This document shows, one piece after another, positions 1-10,416 of a stretch of 57,702 nt of DNA. Under the pieces are notes generated by a model. It was not told the DNA's origin. It ran no database searches and saw only the letters and a program-made list of their open reading frames with translations. This stretch comes from a bacterium. GTDB lineage: Bacteria > Hinthialibacterota > Hinthialibacteria > Hinthialibacterales > Hinthialibacteraceae. Numbering within the stretch: the first letter of the stretch is position 1; every line of letters begins with the position of its first letter. Position numbers and translations under genes: made by a program. The DNA lies in contig WGLV01000052.1 in assembly GCA_016125385.1 (NCBI GenBank), forward strand, positions 1 to 57,702, read 5' to 3'.

Positions 1-1623
1 GGCGACTCCTATGCTGATTTCGTGGGTGTTTGGTTTTCAAACTTGAGTAAATCGAACTTGTATAATCTGTTAAAACACCCGAACTACTTGAATTTTTCCA
101 GCGATTCCCGTTATTTTGCGGCGCAAAGCGATAACAATGTGTTTGTTTATGATGCGGCGACGGGCGAGTTGGTTAAAAATTTTGATATTTCTGAAAGAGT
201 TAGTGAAGATTTGAAAAAAAGCGAAATGATTAAATTCGCGAATAATGATCGATCGCTCTGGGTATTCTCTTTTTATGGGGATTATATTTTGACGATTGAT
301 CTGGCGTCCGGCGGCATGTCTGAAATCGGCCTCGATACTTTTGCGACATCACCGGTGGAATCGATTCATGGTGGAGAATATTACCTTCGTGTTGATGGAG
401 GGTTGTCTACACAGATTGGAGGTAGGTTGACTACAAGTGTTTTAGACAAAAACGGCAATGGAATTAAACAACTCGCGAATGATACTTCTGGACCTTGGTA
501 TTTTGTCGATGCGGTTAGATTTGGTATTGCCTCTGATAATACATTGATCGTCAACTCTGAAAAAGTAAATCGGAAATTTTCCATCGGTGATTTCGAATTG
601 CTGGAAGAGCATTCCGCCCCGCCCGCGAGATTTGGCTCACCATTCAATCAAACGGGAGACAAATTTCTATATCCAAGTGGAAACAGCGTGATTGAACGAG
701 AGTCTTTCGGGGAAAAAAACAACACGGTTTTTTCGAATTTTTTTTATGGTATATCCAGAATACAGAGTTCAAATCCGATCGTAGTTAGTGTACTGGATTC
801 TGGGCATTTATCGTTGTTGGATTTAAACTTGGGTACAATTATCGCGTCTTTGCCAGTCGAAAATGTGGGGAAATATGCCGTGACCAGTGACTCTCAAACC
901 TTGGTTATTCGAGATGGACGCATATTCAACCTGTCTACAAATGAACAGATTGCTAAATTTCAACTGCCCGAGCCTACCTGGACGCCAATTAGATTGATCG
1001 ACAATGATCGCCAGATGCTCGCGGCTTCGCAACATTATGTATACGCTATTGATATCGTTTCAAACGCGACCACGTGGCAGGTTTCAACTCCTTCTGATTT
1101 ATACCGAGTCTACAACTCTATAGCGCTGAATCCTTCCAAGACAAAAGTGATGTTTCTCTACCAGGAAACGGTTGGCGATCCAACGCCGAAAAAAATGCTC
1201 GAGTACACCATCGGCTCATCCGACCCGCCGAAAATCTTGGATCTTGACATACTTCCGATCTTCGCCGATTACCTGAATGAACATGAAATGTTATTTTTGT
1301 ATCAATCCGGTGAAGTTAAAAAACTGGCGCAAGACGGATTCGAGAATTTATTCACGGTGGCGGTCAATCAAAAAGATCCCAACGTCACCGAAATATCAAG
1401 CGACGGACTGTACTTGCTGCATGGTTATGAACTCTGGTCGATTGCGGCCGGCGAAAAGGTTATGGATTTGAAAGGAGTGACTGGATCGTATCGCCTGGCG
1501 GGCTTTACATCGGACGGCTCTAAGATATTTTTCGTCCATGCAGACGATACGATTTCCGTCTGGGACGTCGATCGCCTGATCGGCGTGACCTCGGCTGTAA
1601 AAAATTCCATCAAGTATAAATAA
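1..1623 (+). CDS. WD40/beta-propeller-like protein, 5'-truncated by window edge
   Basis: The reading frame is open from base 1 and a GTG at 22 is only the first in-window start, so the gene very probably begins upstream. The visible 533+ residues have recurring beta-propeller-like blades: short strands with S-D-G/D-S-R turns (NFSSDSRYFAAQ, ISSDGLYLLHG, FTSDGSKIFFV) and a final blade ending in SVWDVDRL, a WD40-type D-[VI]-x-x-W/WD signature. No catalytic motif or membrane segment is visible. A scaffold or ligand-binding role is the usual role of such folds, but the partner is unknown. The gene is visibly AT-richer than ahcY next to it (many AAA, TTT and GAT codons), which may mean a different origin. 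The fold call is moderate; the function is unknown. Confidence 0.6.
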   Translation, partial: GDSYADFVGVWFSNLSKSNLYNLLKHPNYLNFSSDSRYFAAQSDNNVFVYDAATGELVKNFDISERVSEDLKKSEMIKFANNDRSLWVFSFYGDYILTIDLASGGMSEIGLDTFATSPVESIHGGEYYLRVDGGLSTQIGGRLTTSVLDKNGNGIKQLANDTSGPWYFVDAVRFGIASDNTLIVNSEKVNRKFSIGDFELLEEHSAPPARFGSPFNQTGDKFLYPSGNSVIERESFGEKNNTVFSNFFYGISRIQSSNPIVVSVLDSGHLSLLDLNLGTIIASLPVENVGKYAVTSDSQTLVIRDGRIFNLSTNEQIAKFQLPEPTWTPIRLIDNDRQMLAASQHYVYAIDIVSNATTWQVSTPSDLYRVYNSIALNPSKTKVMFLYQETVGDPTPKKMLEYTIGSSDPPKILDLDILPIFADYLNEHEMLFLYQSGEVKKLAQDGFENLFTVAVNQKDPNVTEISSDGLYLLHGYELWSIAAGEKVMDLKGVTGSYRLAGFTSDGSKIFFVHADDTISVWDVDRLIGVTSAVKNSIKYK

Positions 1624-1708
1624 ACGGGGGAATCATCCATCAAACATCCGCGCCAACGATCGTGCTAAACACGCACGACCCGAAGACGTGACGGCGGACG
1701 CCGATCGC

Positions 1709-1746
1709 AAAAAAAAATCTCCCCCACGCCTTGCGGCGCGGGGGAG
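1709..1746 (-). terminator. Rho-independent terminator of ahcY
   Basis: Read on the minus strand, a 12-bp GC-rich stem (arms 1735-1746 and 1719-1730, one G-U wobble) with a GCAA tetraloop is followed by a run of nine T (1717-1709). It lies 37 bases past the ahcY stop, the expected place for its terminator. Confidence 0.9.
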
Positions 1747-1783
1747 GTTGTGTTTTCAGCCAAACGCGGACGGGCCGCGAATA

Positions 1784-3244
<1,461 letters not shown>

Positions 3245-3359
3245 GTCTGGCTCCTTATCGTGGAATTTCGCTTGATTTCGAATTGTGGTTCAGATTGCTC
3301 CCCTCAAAACCGGAGAGTTGAAGAGACGCTGAAAACCACAGCCTTCAACGTCCGTTCAA

Positions 3360-3388
3360 CCTCCCCCGTCCGGTGAGAACGGGGGAGG
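3360..3388 (-). other. GC-rich hairpin between metK and ahcY
   Basis: Perfect 10-bp inverted repeat (CCTCCCCCGT at 3360-3369, ACGGGGGAGG at 3379-3388, 9-base loop) starting 15 bases past the metK stop. No T-run follows on either strand, so it is a poor intrinsic terminator. It could be a partial attenuator, an mRNA-stabilising 3' structure, or a remnant of a C-rich palindromic repeat like the one at 57594-57614. Confidence 0.6.
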
Positions 3389-3403
3389 AGCAGGGCGGTT
3401 GAA

Positions 3404-4543
3404 TTACTTTTTCAACGCGTCGACGTGGCTGAGCGCTTCCCACGGAAACTCGTCGCGGCCAAAGTGGCCATAGGCGGCCGAGTTGCGGTAGATCGGGCGG
3501 CGCAGATTGAGCCGGTCGATGATGGCGCGGGGGCGCAGGTCGAAGTTTTCACGGACCATTGTGGCGATCTTGTCTTCGTCGATCTTGTTGGTGCCGAAGG
3601 TTTCGACGTCGATCGAGACCGGCTGCGCGACGCCGATGGCGTAGGCGATGGCGACTTCGCACTTGTCGGCGAGGCCCGCCGCCACCACGTTTTTGGCGAC
3701 GTGACGCGCGGCGTACGCGGCGCTGCGGTCGACCTTGGAGGGGTCTTTACCCGAGAAGGCGCCGCCGCCGTGACGGCCCACGCCGCCGTAGGTGTCGACG
3801 ATGATCTTGCGGCCGGTCAGGCCGCAGTCGCCCATCGGGCCGCCCACCACGAACTTGCCGGTCGGGTTGACGTGATAATTCGTTTTTTCATGAAGCAGGC
3901 TGGTGGGGATCACTTTTTTACTGACCTCTTCCATCACCGCTTCCTTGATGTCTTTCTGGGTGATCTCGGGGGCGTGCTGGGTTGAGATGACCACCGCGTC
4001 GATGCGCTTCACCTTGCCGCCGTCGTAGATCACGCTCACCTGCGACTTGCCGTCCGAGCGCAGCCAGGGCAGCGTGCCGTTCTTGCGGACCTCGGCCAGA
4101 CGGCGGGTCAGCTTGTGGGCGTACATGATCGGGGTGGGCATGTACTCGGCGGTTTCGTTGCTGGCGTAACCGTACATCATGCCCTGGTCGCCGGCGCCCT
4201 GTTCGTGGCTGTCGCTTTCATCCACGCCCATCGAGATGTCGGGCGACTGGCGGTCGAGCGTGACCATCACGCCGCAGGTGTTGCAGTCGAAGCCGTACTC
4301 GGCCTTGTTGTAGCCGATTTCATCGACCACCTTGCGCGCCACTTCCTGATAGTTGATCTGGGCTTTGGTGGTGATTTCGCCGGCGATGACGATCAGGCCC
4401 GTGGTGATCAGCGTTTCACACGCCACGCGGCTCATCGGATCCTGCGCGAACAGCGCGTCGAGGACGCCGTCTGAAATCTGATCGGCGATTTTATCGGGAT
4501 GACCTTCCGTGACGGATTCGGACGTAATGATGCGTTCTGACAT
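3404..4543 (-). CDS. metK: S-adenosylmethionine synthetase
   Basis: Makes SAM from methionine and ATP in the cytosol. The 379 residues match the family's usual length. Signatures: [19 protein letters not shown] at the N-terminus (ATP/methionine-binding His and Asp), [12 protein letters not shown] in the middle (the MAT hexapeptide motif), the P-loop-like [18 protein letters not shown], and a C-terminus with [10 protein letters not shown]. The ATG at 4543 is preceded on its strand by a GAGG-type ribosome site (AATGAGGTACGGTA). The upstream region carries a perfect palindrome overlapping a possible TATGAT -10 box, shared with the divergent ArsR-methyltransferase gene, so repression through that site is likely. 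ahcY follows in the same direction. Confidence 0.98.
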   Translation of the reverse strand: MSERIITSESVTEGHPDKIADQISDGVLDALFAQDPMSRVACETLITTGLIVIAGEITTKAQINYQEVARKVVDEIGYNKAEYGFDCNTCGVMVTLDRQSPDISMGVDESDSHEQGAGDQGMMYGYASNETAEYMPTPIMYAHKLTRRLAEVRKNGTLPWLRSDGKSQVSVIYDGGKVKRIDAVVISTQHAPEITQKDIKEAVMEEVSKKVIPTSLLHEKTNYHVNPTGKFVVGGPMGDCGLTGRKIIVDTYGGVGRHGGGAFSGKDPSKVDRSAAYAARHVAKNVVAAGLADKCEVAIAYAIGVAQPVSIDVETFGTNKIDEDKIATMVRENFDLRPRAIIDRLNLRRPIYRNSAAYGHFGRDEFPWEALSHVDALKK

Positions 4544-4641
4544 TACCGTACCTCATTTCTCAGAATGGATTGTTGTTTTGGATTGGCTGAACCGCCCGGG
4601 ATGCGTGTGTCTCTTGCTCTCCGCGCGTTTCAGAATCATAC

Positions 4642-4663
4642 TATATCCGTTTATCCGGATATA
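4642..4663. promoter_or_regulatory. Palindromic operator candidate for the SahR-like regulator
   Basis: TATATCCG at 4642-4649 and CGGATATA at 4656-4663 form a perfect 8-bp inverted repeat with a 6-base centre. It sits in the divergent metK/regulator region. On the metK side it lies just upstream of a TATGAT-like -10 box; on the regulator side it ends at the first possible ATG. Size, symmetry and position fit an ArsR-family dimer site controlling both genes. That it is the binding site is inference. Confidence 0.65.
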
Positions 4664-4674
4664 TGCAAGTAATC

Positions 4675-5646
4675 ATGAACGCACACGCCGATCCCGTTAA
4701 AGTCAGCAAGGCGCTCTCCGACGAGACGCGCCTTCGCCTGTTGTGGCTGCTCGACGAACACGAGCTGTCCGTCAACGACATGGTCGAGATTCTCGGCTCC
4801 ACCCAGTCGCGCGTGTCGCGCCATCTCAATACGCTGAAAGAAGCCGGATTTCTCGAATGGCGCCGCGAAGGCACGTGGTCGTTCTACCGCAAGGCTGAAG
4901 AAGCCGCCATGCCGGCCGAGGTGGCGCGCGCGTGGGAGATGGTCCGCGCCTGGGGCGTCGGCGCCAGAACCGCCGAGGCCGATCATGCCAAACTGCACGA
5001 GGCGCTCGAGAGAAAACGGTCTCAAAGCCGCCGCTTTTTTGGCCAGCACGCCGAACAGTGGGATGAAATCCGTTCGCGAATCTGCGGTGAAATCGTTACC
5101 CTTCAAGCCTTTGAGTCGCTCATTCCCCCCCGCCTGGTCATCGCCGACGTCGGAACGGGGACCGGGCACATCCTGCTCAAACTCGCGCCGCTGGTGGCGC
5201 GCGCCATCGGCGTCGATAACTCCCGCAAAATGATTGCATTAGCGAAGAAAAACGCGAAAGAAACGGGGCTTGATAACGTCGAGCTCCGCTTTGGCGAGAT
5301 GGATTCTCTGCCGCTGGACGATGGCGAGGTTGACGCCGTGTTCGCCGGGCTGGTGCTGCACCACGCGCCCGACCCCGCCCACGCCATCGCTGAAATGGCC
5401 CGCGTGGTCAAACCCGGCGGGGTGGTCACGATCATCGATCTGCAACGTCATTCAGAAGACTGGATGCGCGAAGAACTCGCGCACAACTGGCTGGGCTTCG
5501 AGCGCGCCGACCTCATGCGCTGGCAGCAACGCGCCGGGCTGAAGGACGGCCGCTGGATCGAAGGCGTGGCCTCGCCCGAACCTTCCGAAAAGTCGAACGG
5601 GAAACTCCCCAACCTCAAAAGTTTCGTTTTTTACGGGCGAAAATAG
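4675..5646 (+). CDS. ArsR-family regulator fused to SAM-dependent methyltransferase domain (SahR-like)
   Basis: The N-terminal ~95 residues are a winged helix of ArsR type: KALSDETRLRLLWLLDEHEL, then SVNDMVEILGSTQSRVSRHLNTLK with its recognition helix, then a wing with FLEWRREGTWSFYR. From about residue 130 a class I methyltransferase fold follows: IADVGTGTGHILLKLAPL (motif I, SAM site), an acidic end to beta-2 (IGVDNS), and FAGLVLHHAPDPAHAI (post-motif). The established SahR regulators of Proteobacteria have this architecture, sense S-adenosylhomocysteine and control SAM-cycle genes. Position opposite metK-ahcY makes the same role likely here. ATG 4675 is preferred because the earlier ATG at 4663 overlaps the operator; neither has a strong ribosome site. 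An ordinary methyltransferase role is the alternative. Confidence 0.88.
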   Translation: MNAHADPVKVSKALSDETRLRLLWLLDEHELSVNDMVEILGSTQSRVSRHLNTLKEAGFLEWRREGTWSFYRKAEEAAMPAEVARAWEMVRAWGVGARTAEADHAKLHEALERKRSQSRRFFGQHAEQWDEIRSRICGEIVTLQAFESLIPPRLVIADVGTGTGHILLKLAPLVARAIGVDNSRKMIALAKKNAKETGLDNVELRFGEMDSLPLDDGEVDAVFAGLVLHHAPDPAHAIAEMARVVKPGGVVTIIDLQRHSEDWMREELAHNWLGFERADLMRWQQRAGLKDGRWIEGVASPEPSEKSNGKLPNLKSFVFYGRK

Positions 5647-5679
5647 CCGGTAATCCGAACATGATTCACAATAAGCGCT

Positions 5680-7479
5680 CTAATACATTGGATCGTTTTG
5701 CAGGTGGTCTCGATGGAGAATCGCGAGTTCCTGATTGAGGGGCTTGTTCGCCGCGCTGTCACGTAGATAGATGACGTATCCCTGCCGGTCGTACAGCAGA
5801 AACCATCCATAAAAATCGCCTTTTAACACCTGGTCGATGGGGTAGCCTTCATAACTGATGATGAAATTCGCCTTGTATTGATCGAGCACCCACTCCCAAT
5901 AGGGCTTTCCGCTCTTGTACCACGCGGCGAATTCGGGAAACTCGTCCGGGTTCAAGAGCGGGCGCCATTCCGGCTTTGTTTCAAAATCCGTCCGTTTGCG
6001 GATGTCTTTGACCGGAACCCAGTAACCATTCACCGAATAGGCGCCCATTGGCCAGGGATGCGCGCCGTAGACCGCCATTTCCTCCTTGGCGTAACGGCTG
6101 CCCCACAGGTCGTACCGGCTGTCGGTGAACAGTTTATATTTTTCAGGCGCCAGGCGATAAATCAGGTATCCCGCGAAATTATCGTGATTGAACATCGGGC
6201 CGGGCAGTTCGTGGCGCTCAATGAAATTCACCGCGCCCGCCGGATAGGCTTTTTTCTCGTATCCGGTGGAAAACAAGACGCCGATATCATCGATGTTGCG
6301 CCGCCAGATCAGCCCCGGCTCCATGCCGTAACTCCATGAAAACACGAGACACACGATCAGCGCGTCGGCGCCGCTTCGCAACGCGCCGTATAGTGAACGG
6401 CGTATAACACCGCTGTCTGAATCAGACGCCAGCGATTCGAGCAGCCGCGACCGGGCGTCGCTCAATATCACCGCCACCGGCGGCGCGGCCGCCATCGCGA
6501 ACAGGGGGACGTGCCGGGTATGGCTCAGCGCCTGCAGAGCGAAAAACAGCGCCGTCAGCCCGCCAAAGATCGAGACGGGCTTCGTCCGCAAAAACGGCGC
6601 GGCCAGCATCGCCAGCAGAAACCACATGAACGGAGGGTGAATCTGCAGATTAGGAGGCTGCATCTCGCCGATATTATTGACGAGCCAGGGGTCGCCGGTG
6701 ACGTGAAACGGCAGCAGGTGAATATGATAAGTGAACGGATTCACGAACGACGCCGCGAACACCGCGAAAAACGCGAGCGTGGCGAAAGTCAGGCGGCCGG
6801 GCCGCCCGGCGTCGCGCTTCGACCACGCGCTGAATACGCTCCAGGCTTCATCGATCCACCAGAAAAAGAACAGAATGACGCCGATGATCGCTCCGCCATG
6901 CAGGTTGATCCAGACGATTTCCGCCGTCACCGCCGCCGCGATCCACCATTTGAGATGTTTTTTTTGCTGAAAACCAAGAAGAATATGGAAAAAGAGGACG
7001 ATAAATAAGTAGGTGAACACCGGAGGACGCAGAAACAGCGTTCCCTGCGCCGACAACAGCGCCGCGATTGACGCCGCGCAGGCGATGCTCCATTCAGCCC
7101 CCAGACGGCGGATGTAGATCGCCAGCAGGGTGTACGTCGCCATTAACACCAGCGATTTCAAGAGGATGGCGGCTTGAAGACCACCCAGCGCATATACGCT
7201 GTACAGAATGACCTGCGCGAGCCATTCATGGTTGACCCACGGCGTATTCGCCCCGGTATAGGTAAAAACATCATACGGAGGAAAGGTGAATCCATGTTGC
7301 GCGAAATACTCGCACAACACCTGTCCGGTCTTGATGTGCCACCAGTCGTCATTGCTGCCTCGGATGGGGAAAAAACCCGCCCAGAACGAACCCGCCAGCA
7401 GTATGACGGTCATGACGGCGTTAACCATGCGGGTGGAACGAGGGGTGGATGAAGAAAAACTCGATTCAGACGGATTCAT
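5680..7479 (-). CDS. Polytopic membrane protein, GT-C glycosyltransferase-like
   Basis: About 600 residues with a transmembrane helix near 20-35, a short periplasmic loop carrying SNDDWWHIKTGQ and WVNHEWLAQ, and then roughly nine further hydrophobic segments to about residue 400. A soluble C-terminal ~200 residues follows (FTDSRYDLWGSRYAKEE, KPYWEWVLDQYKANFII). An acidic first loop followed by many helices and a soluble tail resembles GT-C enzymes, which use polyprenyl-phosphate sugars, but no defining family motif is certain. A TTG at 7515 would add 12 residues; ATG 7479 is preferred although no good ribosome site is visible for either. It converges with the ArsR-type gene with a 33-base gap and stands alone as a transcription unit. 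Confidence 0.6.
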   Translation of the reverse strand: MNPSESSFSSSTPRSTRMVNAVMTVILLAGSFWAGFFPIRGSNDDWWHIKTGQVLCEYFAQHGFTFPPYDVFTYTGANTPWVNHEWLAQVILYSVYALGGLQAAILLKSLVLMATYTLLAIYIRRLGAEWSIACAASIAALLSAQGTLFLRPPVFTYLFIVLFFHILLGFQQKKHLKWWIAAAVTAEIVWINLHGGAIIGVILFFFWWIDEAWSVFSAWSKRDAGRPGRLTFATLAFFAVFAASFVNPFTYHIHLLPFHVTGDPWLVNNIGEMQPPNLQIHPPFMWFLLAMLAAPFLRTKPVSIFGGLTALFFALQALSHTRHVPLFAMAAAPPVAVILSDARSRLLESLASDSDSGVIRRSLYGALRSGADALIVCLVFSWSYGMEPGLIWRRNIDDIGVLFSTGYEKKAYPAGAVNFIERHELPGPMFNHDNFAGYLIYRLAPEKYKLFTDSRYDLWGSRYAKEEMAVYGAHPWPMGAYSVNGYWVPVKDIRKRTDFETKPEWRPLLNPDEFPEFAAWYKSGKPYWEWVLDQYKANFIISYEGYPIDQVLKGDFYGWFLLYDRQGYVIYLRDSAANKPLNQELAILHRDHLQNDPMY

Positions 7480-7649
7480 GGACAGAATTGAAACCCAAGA
7501 GGGCGAGATTGGCAATCCCTTGTAACAACATCATAAGAATCAATGGATTAAATTGAATCACCTTTCGCCATATAACACCTGATGTAATTATCAATCGGCG
7601 TACTTGAATACTAATTGATTCGCGAATAGGAAAATAATTGTTAAATAAC

Positions 7650-7679
7650 TTGCCTTTTTGTTATAAAATGTGCTATAAT
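7650..7679 (+). promoter_or_regulatory. Sigma70-type promoter with extended -10
   Basis: TTGCCT (7650-7655), an 18-base spacer, then TATAAT (7674-7679) preceded by TG at 7671-7672, giving an extended -10. The region 7520-7680 is strikingly AT-rich. A start near 7686 leaves a ~25-base leader before the ATG at 7711, so the upstream ATG at 7681 cannot be the usual start. Confidence 0.75.
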
Positions 7680-7710
7680 TATGACTGAGTTGAACATGGA
7701 GGTGGATATC

Positions 7711-7953
7711 ATGAAAACTCAAACCGAAGTCACAAAAATGGAATGCGCCGAGGAAGTGGACGAGTATACCGCGAAAATGGATCGCATGGTCAGCGGTCTC
7801 AAAAATCGCAGCAAAGTGAAACGCGCCGAACAGACTCGGCTGACGATTATATGGTTGGGGGTGGGTGTTCTGGTGACGGCCGCCATGATCTTTCTAGCCT
7901 TGAACGTAACGTCAAATGGTTTTGAAGACATGGCCCACTTATTAAGCCGTTAA
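7711..7953 (+). CDS. Small single-pass membrane protein, function unknown
   Basis: 80 residues: a charged N-terminal half (EEVDEYTAKMDRMVSGLKNRSKVKRAEQ), predicted helical, then one transmembrane helix near 52-72 (IWLGVGVLVTAAMIFLAL) and a short tail. The ATG at 7711 has an ideal ribosome site (GGAGGT at 7698-7703, 7-base spacer) and lies just downstream of a strong extended -10 promoter; the upstream ATG at 7681 would precede the likely transcription start. Positive charges before the helix favour a cytoplasmic N-terminus. The last 4 bases overlap the end of the convergent glycosidase-like gene. No family is recognised; strong expression signals suggest an abundant protein. Confidence 0.75.
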   Translation: MKTQTEVTKMECAEEVDEYTAKMDRMVSGLKNRSKVKRAEQTRLTIIWLGVGVLVTAAMIFLALNVTSNGFEDMAHLLSR

Positions 7954-9398
7954 CCGGTTTTCGTTTTCGTATCACCATCCGGGCCGGAAGGGTTTTTCTC
8001 TTCCGGCTCGCCGCTTCTTGGGGGTTTACCTTTCTCAACCAATCGCAACACGCCCATCGTCCAATGGTCGAACACGGGCGTCTGAACCATCAGGTCGTTT
8101 CGGAAGAGCGTAAATTGTTTACTCTTGCCTTCCGTCAGGCTCCGCAGGTCAAACCACTGAAATTCGTAGACGCCTTCCACAGTTCTTAACTTCAGAACCG
8201 CCTTACTTTCGCCGGGATTACGCCGCATCAACCAGAAATAACGATTCATGCCTACGATGTTGTCGATCAGCAGAAATTCGTCTTTCGGGATGATCTCGGG
8301 CGGAACCTCGGAGGCCGGGCGCGGCTGCCCGCTGAAATCGAGCATGGGCAGAAAGCGATTCTGCGCGTCGATGATTACGAGGTCCGAGCCGGCGAAATCG
8401 ATGAATTTCGACTCGCGGGTGGGAGAGATAAAGGTTGAGCTATTATAGGCGAGCGACGCCCAGAAGACGGTCTGCATCGTCTCGTCACGCGACGAACCAC
8501 GTCCGCTCCATTCAAATTCGCTGATATATACAGGCCGCCCCAAGGTTCGGCTTTCTCTCAAAAACCGGGGCATGCTCTGTCCCACCAGCAGCGCCGCGTG
8601 AGACCGGATATGAAGAAACAGCACGTCGGCCGCGCTGGCGATGTCGCCGGGCAGCGTGTTCGGCAGGCATGTCGCCGCCGAAAGGTGTTTCTGCTGATTC
8701 AACCGGCGAAAGCGATCGAACAGCAGCGAATACCAGAAAAGGCCGCGTTTCCGGTCTTCGGGATCGGCGGGCAGTTCGTGTTCCCACGAGTTGAGGCCGC
8801 GCACGATCTCGAAGGCGAATATGTTTTTACCCTGAAATGGAGTGACGATCGATTCAAGCCGTTTCAACGCCTTGCGTTGCTGATCGACATCTTCAAAAAA
8901 CGCGGCGATCGACTGACAGGGGCCGCCGTTGGCGGCGTTGTAGCGCGATTGCTTCCAGTCTTCGAGCATCGCGGTCAGGTCGAACAGGACGGGGATGACC
9001 GATATGTTTCTTTGAGCGGCGTCCGCCGCCAGTTCGCTGAAGCGGGCGATGATTTCAGGCAAAAACGCGCCTGACTCGTCGATCAGCCGCGAGAGCGGGG
9101 CGTCGGAGGGGACGGCGCTCTCCAGATTGACTCTCAGCACGTTGACGCCCGCCTTTTTGAGGCGGTCCAGCGCGGCGGCGCGTTGCGCCGGAGCGGCGTG
9201 TTCAGCGATCAAGCCGCCCGCGTTGGCTCCGGCGGGGTACAGCATCTCGCCGTTCTGGCGAAAAGTGAAAAAATTGGGGTGATTGATCTCGATCGGCGAC
9301 GGCGCCGCATGCCCGGGAAGAGAAGACAGCCCGGCGCCCGAGATGAGCCCGAGTGCGCTCAATTGTGAAAAACGGCGTCGCGTGATGATCAATGACAT
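7950..9398 (-). CDS. Tat-exported glycoside hydrolase-like TIM-barrel protein
   Basis: 482 residues starting with a Tat signal (ITRRRFSQLSALGLISG, cleavage near GHA). The body reads like a GH5/GH-A barrel: MLYPAGANAGGLIAEHA, LKKAGVNVLRVNLES for an early strand, NIFAFEIVRGLNSWEHE where GH-A enzymes carry their acid/base Glu on strand 4, and GRPVYISEFEWSGRG where the strand-7 nucleophile Glu normally sits. The C-terminal ~130 residues form a separate, probably beta-rich, segment (VLKLRTVEGVYEFQWFDLRS) and end in a charged Pro/Lys tail. The canonical strand-4 Asn-Glu pair is not intact, so hydrolytic activity is uncertain. The gene downstream of an exported unknown (9-base gap) suggests co-transcription. 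The substrate cannot be told. Confidence 0.6.
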   Translation of the reverse strand: MSLIITRRRFSQLSALGLISGAGLSSLPGHAAPSPIEINHPNFFTFRQNGEMLYPAGANAGGLIAEHAAPAQRAAALDRLKKAGVNVLRVNLESAVPSDAPLSRLIDESGAFLPEIIARFSELAADAAQRNISVIPVLFDLTAMLEDWKQSRYNAANGGPCQSIAAFFEDVDQQRKALKRLESIVTPFQGKNIFAFEIVRGLNSWEHELPADPEDRKRGLFWYSLLFDRFRRLNQQKHLSAATCLPNTLPGDIASAADVLFLHIRSHAALLVGQSMPRFLRESRTLGRPVYISEFEWSGRGSSRDETMQTVFWASLAYNSSTFISPTRESKFIDFAGSDLVIIDAQNRFLPMLDFSGQPRPASEVPPEIIPKDEFLLIDNIVGMNRYFWLMRRNPGESKAVLKLRTVEGVYEFQWFDLRSLTEGKSKQFTLFRNDLMVQTPVFDHWTMGVLRLVEKGKPPRSGEPEEKNPSGPDGDTKTKTG

Positions 9399-9406
9399 CG
9401 ATTTCC

Positions 9407-10315
9407 TTACTGGTTTCCCCCGTTGGGGTTGTCTGAATGATATTCGGCGCGGGTGCGGGTGCGGACGCTGATGCTCTGTTCGTTGTCGAACGAGCTGTCG
9501 CCCAGCTGAGACTGGGCGCTCATCACCTGCCTGATCTTCATGTCGTCTTCGTATGATTTGACGTGGCCGTTGGTCATGTCGAACAGAATCACGCCCTTGC
9601 CCGCGATGTTCATCTCGGCGTAGTGCATCTTGAAGGCGATGCCGGTTCCGGATGAATTCATCGGCTCAAAGTCGACGTCTTTCGCATCGATCAGGGTATC
9701 GCTTGAAATGACCGCCGTTTCAACGCCATCCTGTTGTTCTACCTTGTCGAGGGTATAGGTCGCGTGGGCGATCACGGGTTTGGAGGCCCCGGTGAAGGGC
9801 ATGACCCAGCTTTCATGCCACACGTGGCCCGGGTTGACCTCTCCTTTGGGCAGTCTGGGGTAGGGGCGCATCTGGATGGGCGACTGGCTGACGTTGCCTG
9901 GCAGGCTGGTCGATAATGCGACCGGCTTGTCGCTCTCAACGACTTCGCCCTGCTGATTGATCGAAATTTCGAACGAGGCGTCGTCCGGATTCAGAATCTT
10001 CATCATGTCGACCGGTTCACGGATGCCCAGCGTGGGGATCACCGCCGTCATGGATTCAAGTTTCACTTTCAGTGATGCGGGTTCGCCCGCCTTGACGGTG
10101 GTATAGCCGATGACGCTTTCGCTTGTGGCTTCGACCGGATTATTCGCCGCGCCCGCCTGAATAGAACCCTGCTGATAAATCGTCAGCTTCATGTACGCCT
10201 GCTGGCCGTCGTGATACTGGTTGGTCAGCGTGTAAGGCTGGGCCTGAAGGCCCGCCGCGAACAGCGTGGCGCTCAGAACGACAAAGGCCGTCCGGAAAAG
10301 CAAATGGCCGGTCAT
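9407..10315 (-). CDS. Exported protein of unknown function
   Basis: Starting at the ATG at 10315, the protein has about 302 residues and a clear signal peptide (LLFRTAFVVLSATLFAAGLQA). The rest is soluble and beta-rich, with repeated polar strands (ATSESVIGYTTVKAGEPASLKVKLESM; GHVWHESWVMPF; FKMHYAEMNIAGKGVILFDMTNGHVKSYEDDMK). The pattern of a promoted quantity with a ...G-x-V-xx-Y-E-x-D... end resembles outer-surface or periplasmic beta-sandwich proteins of unknown role. A longer version from TTG/ATG near 10375 would add an unlikely basic stretch before the signal. It lies 9 bases upstream of the glycosidase-like gene on the same strand and may share its transcript. No family is recognised. 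Confidence 0.75.
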   Translation of the reverse strand: MTGHLLFRTAFVVLSATLFAAGLQAQPYTLTNQYHDGQQAYMKLTIYQQGSIQAGAANNPVEATSESVIGYTTVKAGEPASLKVKLESMTAVIPTLGIREPVDMMKILNPDDASFEISINQQGEVVESDKPVALSTSLPGNVSQSPIQMRPYPRLPKGEVNPGHVWHESWVMPFTGASKPVIAHATYTLDKVEQQDGVETAVISSDTLIDAKDVDFEPMNSSGTGIAFKMHYAEMNIAGKGVILFDMTNGHVKSYEDDMKIRQVMSAQSQLGDSSFDNEQSISVRTRTRAEYHSDNPNGGNQ

Positions 10316-10416
10316 GTTGAATTTCGTCTCCTTGCGGAATATGGCCGCCCACCGGCGGCGGATATAGTGTATCAAAGCCTACGGATTTCGTCCGCGATAA
10401 GTAACTGACGCCCAGT

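Noticed and set aside
3245-3403. SAM or SAH riboswitch in the metK-ahcY gap or metK leader
   Set aside because: No conserved riboswitch core was recognised; the palindrome and ArsR-type regulator explain regulation better.
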